A DNA stretch of 64,000 nucleotides from Aphrocallistes beatrix. Lineage: Eukaryota; Porifera; Hexactinellida; Sceptrulophora; Aphrocallistidae. The position numbers and the translations under genes are program-made. Below, piece after piece: positions 59,301-64,000 of this stretch. The stretch covers positions 248,001 to 312,000 of the forward strand of contig OY725497.1 of NCBI GenBank assembly GCA_963281255.1. The letters run 5' to 3'. Position 1 is the first letter of the stretch. Each line of letters begins with the position of its first letter. The notes under the pieces are model-generated. The model ran no database searches, was not told the origin of the DNA, and saw only the letters and a program-made list of their open reading frames with translations.

Positions 59301-59918
59301 GTGCTCTAGGTGGTTTATATCGGTCCACCTGAGTGCGATGGTGAGCTCACTGCCGAACATGTACGCGTGGAAACACAGCCTGTTCAGAGCGAGGTACATC
59401 CATCCGTGCCTAGGCAGCTTGGTATTCCAGTGGGAACAGGAGAAGTAGTTCACGAGGCGCTCTTCTTCTTCCATTGGAAACTTGAAGGTCTCTGAAAACC
59501 GACGTTCAGCCTCGTCGAATCGCTTCATCTCCGGATCAGCCGGTGACCTTCTGAACTCTTCATCTGCCACGAGACTCTCAATCTTGGCTCGCGCGAAAAT
59601 GCACGCCTCTACATTGTCATCGAATGCTTCAAGAGTCGCGAGTATATTCTGCTCCAGCCAGTTCCAAAACACCTCCATCTCGGCCTTGGTCCGACCGAGA
59701 GCCACCACCCAGGACATCCGGATGTCCTGCGTGCGCATGCACAGCAGAATCCTGTACGGGGTTGGTTTCGATTCGCGAACTGTGTCAAAGGTGCCCAGAA
59801 ATTTGGCCATAAATCCACCGTCCTTTTGTGTCACACGTCGCTGTAAGGTAAAGAAGGGGTTGGCTCGCTCGATCGTCCAAAATGGAGCAAAAAACACTTC
59901 GCTAGGTACTACCCACAT
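56382..59918 (-). CDS. TBC1D9: TBC1D9/TBC1D8-type Rab GTPase-activating protein
   Basis: A single exon of 1178 codons from an ATG (MWVVPSEVFFAPFW, a TBC1D8/9 signature start). Two GRAM-type domains (about 150-220 and 310-385) precede a TBC domain (about 477-690) that keeps both catalytic fingers: the Arg of IERDLHR and the Gln of YCQAMN. An EF-hand (DTDTDGQISFKEF) lies at about 860-890. The rest is acidic and disordered. TBC proteins accelerate GTP hydrolysis by Rabs in membrane traffic. TBC1D8, 8B, 9 and 9B share this layout; TBC1D9 is the best general match. Confidence 0.92.
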   Translation of the reverse strand: MWVVPSEVFFAPFWTIERANPFFTLQRRVTQKDGGFMAKFLGTFDTVRESKPTPYRILLCMRTQDIRMSWVVALGRTKAEMEVFWNWLEQNILATLEAFDDNVEACIFARAKIESLVADEEFRRSPADPEMKRFDEAERRFSETFKFPMEEEERLVNYFSCSHWNTKLPRHGWMYLALNRLCFHAYMFGSELTIALRWTDINHLEHTTHNMMEAIIIRTSKERHLFCFLSQQGEKCFQQLEQLANECVQRHLKHSALPEGESSDTLSKSSRKGSLSKTVSQKSPIDKKEKFLLKNRLDTKKLTEEKIRLFRLPLDEILHGHLRCTVHNPSNKEEAINGTIFCFQNFLCFESRVREKIWLVIPMLEISVVEKATFSLSALYVNTRTQICYIFDNLSNQRDFLWKLISDFLAKTTTTHYSSESSKNFEIQPPLHIQFPPPPSNFQSTSETERVLEEKERAWEHHFNTYGRGVCMYRTRDLWDLVHKGILQKYKPEIWMIFSGAIHDMNANPGYYEKMVRRSEETNIDSFDDIERDLHRSLPEHPAFQTDIGIAALRRVLRAYALRNPSVGYCQAMNIVTSMILLECDEQQAFWLLAALTERILPDYYNAKVVGALVDQRVFERLAEEFIPDLHTKLSRLGVLPMITMSWFLTIFINVMPYSSAMNLVDLLFYEGCKSLFQVGLALLDINKLEIMKCSDDGETMGLLSSFLERVTNVSNPFASTRHAPSHTEGPLADQPSIDILELIENANSRFGFVTNEMIEQKRNLTRIHVFKSLEDTARRSVLRGVISGTMFSQSELEQLYQLFVDGVPENGFLPISRTAGAPFKEQKVDCDSFCPLFLYLSNWSSNDKVGEYGTELAMQAFRLLDTDTDGQISFKEFTSLLSILARGRLQHKLVLLYCLHIMPALDRDGLPPQELATETLGQQSPKHSDASETDANDFKDLIEKEIMASMEKKKKETDYSLKFLSSNPPNLSMEQFFQMCKTIQHLSVMNEDNEDLFKAIQEFIAGMIQEGRNNVKSDSKPQTVEGGAETPKISVDSIPSDAIDEIIADNILIQSEPETLTSNPPSHNSTESFEVIDYTSVPHMLNTGISVDLEELATGNGAKEEPAEHPTKEKEETAPESPEHPSSDPVEEKINSITNQYYLPPNWFIKFDQFLAHFERQSELCEFLSEMNIIGLQ

Positions 59919-60199
59919 GATTGCTGCTAAGGAACACAGTTAATATTGTAATTAGTTATAAAAATAGCGAACTACTGTAATGTTCCTACACGTAACAAGA
60001 TTCAATCTAGAGAGTTCTCTCTTTGAAAATTGCAGTGAACTGTCTTCGTTACCTAATACAGTATTGTAATCTCTAATAATTAGATTTAAGCAACCAGAGT
60101 GACACGATTATTGCGCAGTATTGTGTCTAATAAACTGATTAAAACCATTCAATACAATGCAATACAATGCAATACAAGTTCATTCACATACTTTGCCAT

Positions 60200-60553
60200 T
60201 CACATACGCGCCGTCTTCCTTTCATCAACTGCTTCCTTAAAACTCTCTTCCAGCAGATTCAGTTCACTGATGAGATCAGTAATCGCGACAGATAGTGCTT
60301 CTTGTGGTGTGTAACCTTCTGTGGTTTGGACACGAAGTACGAATTTATGCTCCAAAGGGTGCGGCACTTTGTACCCTGCGAAAATGACCTGTGGGTCTTT
60401 GAGGAGCTGAGCACGCAGAAGGTTCCCAAGTGTGTGGTCCTCCTTGTTTACGATAAAATGTGCGGCATTCGGTACCTTTGTGTCCTTCTGAATCACAATT
60501 TTTTTCTCGCCATCGAGCAGGAGAAATGATTCGAAGGGCGGTGGAGCGTTCAT
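60200..60553 (-). CDS. POLR2J: RNA polymerase II subunit RPB11
   Basis: 117 residues in one exon, identical in length to the human protein. The RPB11 core is clear: [18 protein letters not shown] start, [26 protein letters not shown] motif, [21 protein letters not shown] and the C-terminal helix. It dimerises with RPB3 in Pol II assembly. The second RNA polymerase subunit in this window (with POLR3K) is probably coincidence. Confidence 0.97.
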   Translation of the reverse strand: MNAPPPFESFLLLDGEKKIVIQKDTKVPNAAHFIVNKEDHTLGNLLRAQLLKDPQVIFAGYKVPHPLEHKFVLRVQTTEGYTPQEALSVAITDLISELNLLEESFKEAVDERKTARM

Positions 60554-61147
60554 CTTTCTCGCTAAACCGAGGATTATTTAAAAAGCAAAAGAGCCTTAAT
60601 TAACTTTCATTGTATATACCCCTTGGAACCACGAATTTATTTCAGCTTTCAAAATACAGTGGAACCTGTATATAACATCCACCCAAGGGACTGGACAAAA
60701 TTGGCCGTTATACACAGTTTTAGGGTCAGTAAGGGACTACAAACGGGTGGCCGCTGGCCGCATTGAGCAGGTGACCGCTATACACAGGTTCAATAATATG
60801 GATTTTCGGACGGGACTGTTCATTAGTGACCGCTATAGACTGGTAACCGTTATATAGAGTGGCCGTTATAGCAGGTTCGACTGTATATTAAATAGAAGTA
60901 ATGCTACTGTACAGCAGGAGCAAGGACCATTCTCATTCACCCGTTGGTTAGTTCTATCAGGATCAGGAGCTGATAATATGCCAAAACATGGGAACAGATA
61001 TAATAAGTAGATATATATTGAAATTACTCAATGACTATCATGTTCACCTGTCGGACTTGCTACGTATACGTATAGCCTAGAAAATAACACACAAGTTCAT
61101 AACATAAATATATCAGTTATATCTAGACTCTAGAGGAACGAAATATA
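60554..61147. other. Intergenic with a miniature transposon
   Basis: 5' flank of POLR2J and 3' flank of the stomatin gene. The only recognisable structure is the element at 60657-60883. Confidence 0.55.
60657..60883. mobile_element. Miniature element with TA target duplication and CAGT ends
   Basis: 227 bp. The left end is CAGTGGAACCTGTATATAAC and the right end read in reverse is CAGTCGAACCTGCTATAAC, so the terminal inverted repeats match over about 20 bp. TA dinucleotides flank both sides (60655-60656 and 60884-60885). The interior has repeated GACCGCTATA and CCGTTATA motifs. CAGT ends and a TA duplication fit a pogo/Tc1-mariner-type miniature element. No transposase is encoded. Confidence 0.8.
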
Positions 61148-62038
61148 TCATTTCGCGTCAGCCGTAGCAGTCGGCTTCATCATGTCGATGGGGACAGGAA
61201 AGAGGATGGTGGATTGGCTCTCCCCGGCTATCGTGTTCAGGGTCTGGAGGTAGCGGAGCTGGAGCGCGGCTGGATTGCTGCTGATCACCTGGGCGGCCTC
61301 CTGGAGAGCAGTCGCAGCATTTTTCTCACCCTCGGCGGCGATAATTTTCGCGCGAGACTCTCGATGCGCCTCTGCTTCCGCGGCCAGTACTCGAGACAAC
61401 TCAACTGGCAGCTTCACATCCTTGATGTCAACCCGCTCCACCTTAATACCCCAGGGGTCTGTAGACTTGTCCAGCTGCGTCTGCATTTCGTTAGCAAGTC
61501 TCTCCCTGTCGGCCATAATATCGGCCAAGCTCTGAGCGCCTAGGATGTTCCTGAGAGTTGTTTGTCCTAATAAGCTCGTACCAATCTCGTAGGAGATAAT
61601 GTTATTCACCGCAAACACGCAATTGTCCACTCGATAGTTCACCACCGCATCTACCAACACTGAAACTCCGTCTCGCGTTAGGATCTCTTGCACGGGAACG
61701 TTGAGGGTCCGGAGACGCTTGTCTATCTGAATAACTCGCTGAGTTACGGGATTCACGATGAAGAAGCCGGGACCTTTCTCTTTGAAATCGCCACTACGTC
61801 CGAAAGTGAAGATTACGGCACGCTCATACTCAGGAATATTTCTGCAAACTCCGAACCAACAAATCGGGAAAATAAGTACGAATACCCAAGCAATGAGACT
61901 CAGCACCCCTTCTAGACAGGCTCCGCAAGCTCCCCTCTCTACTCGCTGGTCGGCATATATATCAACGTCACCGATTTTGGCACGGCGTGGACCTTTAGGT
62001 TCTTCCTCCATTTGACTCAGAGCTATTCCATCAGTCAT
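61148..62038 (-). CDS. Stomatin-family (SPFH/band 7) membrane protein
   Basis: 296 residues in one exon. An N-terminal cytosolic tail leads to a hydrophobic hairpin (about 42-67) that dips into the membrane, followed by an SPFH domain (about 68-225) with the family motifs ERAVIFTFGR, GPGFFIVNP, IDKRLRTLNVPVQEILTRDGVSV, GQTTLRNILGAQSLADIMADRE and a C-terminal coiled helix (EAEAHRESRAKIIAAEGEKNAA). Stomatins oligomerise at the inner membrane leaflet and regulate ion channels. A Cys pair near residue 40 could be palmitoylated. Stomatin versus podocin/STOML3 cannot be decided. Confidence 0.95.
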   Translation of the reverse strand: MTDGIALSQMEEEPKGPRRAKIGDVDIYADQRVERGACGACLEGVLSLIAWVFVLIFPICWFGVCRNIPEYERAVIFTFGRSGDFKEKGPGFFIVNPVTQRVIQIDKRLRTLNVPVQEILTRDGVSVLVDAVVNYRVDNCVFAVNNIISYEIGTSLLGQTTLRNILGAQSLADIMADRERLANEMQTQLDKSTDPWGIKVERVDIKDVKLPVELSRVLAAEAEAHRESRAKIIAAEGEKNAATALQEAAQVISSNPAALQLRYLQTLNTIAGESQSTILFPVPIDMMKPTATADAK

Positions 62039-62625
62039 TTACACAAATTATAAATTTTGTTTATTAAAGTTATTGGATTATACACCCCAAATTGCAATAT
62101 GTATTAAATCTATAAGCAATCCCTAGGACGTATCTTATTTCATGCATATATTCTATGACATTCATACTAAGTACGTTTCATTCAGTTAAATAATTGTATC
62201 ATATGATCAAGATCTTTTGAAATTTATTATAAGGTTAACTAACTTGACTAAATTGAGGGATTCGTATATTTGTTATGTATATTGTAAAGTACTGTGTATA
62301 TGCAAATACATGCCACTTTTGTTCAAATAAGACATAAAATAGAATAAACAGCAGCGTTTTAATTAACTAAATGTAGAGTGCGTATTTCATTATTTTAAAA
62401 GCGGGGGTGCCCGTGTTATTCGATACTCTATCTGAATACGGACAATATACGCGTAGATAACAATGTAGATTCTAACACACAAATTATGTTTCAGCCACAG
62501 AACAGCAATAAAATACAATAAAATACAATTTCAACAAAATATACTCTCTAGAGGCAGGGTAGAGGAGTTCAAATGCAATTGGGGGGAGATAAAGGTATAT
62601 AAGATTATTTATACGATACTTCTTC
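62039..62625. other. Intergenic, no gene seen
   Basis: AT-rich 5' flank of stomatin and 3' flank of the sugar transporter. A short CAATAAAATA repeat lies near 62508-62525. Nothing else recognised. Confidence 0.5.
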
Positions 62626-64000
62626 TTAATTAATAAAAAAATTCTGAATCTTATCAAGGGGCTTTCCTTTAGTTTCAACGATGAATATTAAAATAAAGAT
62701 AATCGCAACAACATTAACTCCGGCGAAAGTGAAGAACGCCCCGTATTGCTGCACAGCACTTGCGTAATAAGGAAATCCAATAGTAACAACGAATGACCCC
62801 ATCCATGAGGTCAGTGTGATGAGAGCAATCGTCCAATTCTTCAGCTTGACAGATACAACTTCTGAAGCGTAAATCCAAGGGACAGGACCCCAAGCCAATG
62901 CGAAAAAGCCTAAAAAGCAGCAGACAGCCAACACCACGATCCCACTCAGAACATGGCATGGGATCGCTGGATGTGGGTCATGGTGGGGACCAGTGCTCGT
63001 GCAGTTTACAAGTACAAGGTCGATTACTATGAAATAAGCTCCGATCGTTACAGAGCTAGCGCACATCCCAATACTAGCGATTGTTAACAGAATCTTTCGA
63101 CCAAAACGGTCTACAAATAACGAGGACAGGAAGGTAACGACAACTTGGACGACAGCTGGCGCAATGGGGATAATCTGGCTCTGTATCCCTGGGATAGCGT
63201 CACTCAAGATGTCAGTCGAGTAAAATATAACCGCATTAATGCCAGAAAGTTGTTGGAACACCATGAGCATGGTACATAGCATCAATGGCTTAAATATGGG
63301 TTTTGTGAAGATGATGGAAAATTGATACTTTTCCAACTTCAATTTCGCGAGCTTCCCAGCATTAACCATGTCGTTCTTGATTGATGCTCCCGCTCCCCTA
63401 AATGTCCTAAACGCTTGCATTGCCTCTTTTTCGCGACCTTTATACACCAACCAAACGGGAGACCTGTGCTGGAACACCAGCAAACAGAGGATAAAGAGAG
63501 AAACAAACAGCCCCACTATCCCCATCCAAAGATACCCATAAGAAAGCTTCGCAAAGGGAATTCCGATAACAAAAGCGAAGAGAATGCCAATCGTAATGAA
63601 GAGTTGGAACAGAGTGCCTAGGAGGCCTCGATATTTAGCTGAGACTACTTCTGAAATGTAGGTGGGTGTTACTGAGGTCGATATTCCGAGACCAACTCCA
63701 GTTAAAATGCGCCCTGCAATTAGTAGCCACTGGTTTGGGTATATGCTCAGCAATAGAAACCCGAAACTCCAAGTACACATGCTGACTATCAGTGTGTCTT
63801 TGCGTCCGATCAGATCACTCAATAAGACCGTGGAAAGTGCACCAACCGCAGCACCGAGATTGAAGAAGGAAGAGAATATAGTGAAAATTAATTTCGACAT
63901 TATTGCATCAGGTGCCGATATGCCGGTTGTGGGTTCCTGAATCTGACTCTGAATAGGGGACGTGTACCCAATGCCGTACCCGGACACGAACCCTTGCAAA
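62626..64000 (-). CDS. Facilitative sugar transporter (SLC2A/GLUT-type MFS), 5' end outside window
   Basis: 458 codons are visible up to the right edge; the reading frame stays open there and the first visible codons (QGFVSGYGIGYTSP) are the end of the first membrane helix, so only a short N-terminus is missing. Sugar-porter signatures are present: LSDLIGRKDT, ILTGVGLGIS, the helix-7 QLSGINAVIFYS, VDRFGRKILL, and PWIYASEV with the C-terminal ETKGKPLDKI. It is a 12-helix transporter for hexoses or related sugars. The GYTSP start resembles class III members (SLC2A6/8) but the subclass is not sure. Confidence 0.92.
   Translation of the reverse strand, partial: LQGFVSGYGIGYTSPIQSQIQEPTTGISAPDAIMSKLIFTIFSSFFNLGAAVGALSTVLLSDLIGRKDTLIVSMCTWSFGFLLLSIYPNQWLLIAGRILTGVGLGISTSVTPTYISEVVSAKYRGLLGTLFQLFITIGILFAFVIGIPFAKLSYGYLWMGIVGLFVSLFILCLLVFQHRSPVWLVYKGREKEAMQAFRTFRGAGASIKNDMVNAGKLAKLKLEKYQFSIIFTKPIFKPLMLCTMLMVFQQLSGINAVIFYSTDILSDAIPGIQSQIIPIAPAVVQVVVTFLSSLFVDRFGRKILLTIASIGMCASSVTIGAYFIVIDLVLVNCTSTGPHHDPHPAIPCHVLSGIVVLAVCCFLGFFALAWGPVPWIYASEVVSVKLKNWTIALITLTSWMGSFVVTIGFPYYASAVQQYGAFFTFAGVNVVAIIFILIFIVETKGKPLDKIQNFFIN

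Noticed and set aside
60871..60883. GGTTCGAC as a tRNA B box
   Set aside because: It is part of the terminal inverted repeat of the miniature element, and no cloverleaf can be drawn around it.

Overview
The window is nuclear DNA from an animal. Genes carry short GT-AG introns, there are no operons or Shine-Dalgarno sites, and the gene set is metazoan: transglutaminase, RIM-binding protein, tetraspanin, nucleoredoxin, fucosyltransferase 10, TBC1D9, TMTC3, and collagen/Ig/VWA matrix proteins. Gene density is high (about one gene per 2.5 kb). Introns are few and often very small (36-324 bp), and several very long genes are a single open frame (RIMBP 1657 codons, TBC1D9 1178, TMTC3 821). This fits a compact, intron-poor genome of an early-branching animal. 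A sponge, possibly a glass sponge, is my best guess, but that is inference and not shown by any single diagnostic sequence.

Layout. 1-7.4 kb: 3' part of a giant secreted protein made of six 984-bp repeat units (each about three Ig-like folds) followed by a VWA domain and a Cys-rich tail. 8.5-11.4 kb: TMTC3 and POLR3K on the minus strand. 11.6-16.8 kb: a complete paralogue of the giant protein (signal peptide, Ig, collagen triple helix, three VWA-type domains, one 984-bp unit). 17.2-20.1 kb: a six-exon transglutaminase. 20.4-23.2 kb: a ZYG11-like gene and SDHAF4. 23.9-28.9 kb: a RIM-binding-protein homologue. 29.2-34.1 kb: PUS7 in five exons, with a kelch/cytochrome-b561-like gene lying whole inside its last intron on the same strand. 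35-38.6 kb: four small single-pass membrane proteins with Pro/Tyr-rich tails plus a decayed copy. 39-42.9 kb: a proline-rich protein, a zinc-knuckle TatD nuclease and a four-exon orphan. 44-47.2 kb: a C2H2 zinc-finger gene and a tail-anchored orphan in AT-rich DNA. 49-50.6 kb: NAMPT. 50.9-62 kb, all minus strand: nucleoredoxin, tetraspanin, ANKRD40, FUT10, TBC1D9, POLR2J and stomatin. 62.6-64 kb: a sugar transporter cut by the window edge.

The most distinctive system is the pair of Ig/collagen/VWA matrix proteins. Their internal units and shared C-termini show a mosaic, recently homogenised pattern. In the shared C-terminal tract amino-acid-changing differences outnumber silent ones. A secreted/extracellular role follows from the signal peptide and collagen helix; adhesion or self-recognition is only a hypothesis. 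Most other genes are housekeeping or widely conserved animal genes that do not form an obvious pathway together. Several short non-autonomous transposon-like inverted repeats lie in introns and between genes.
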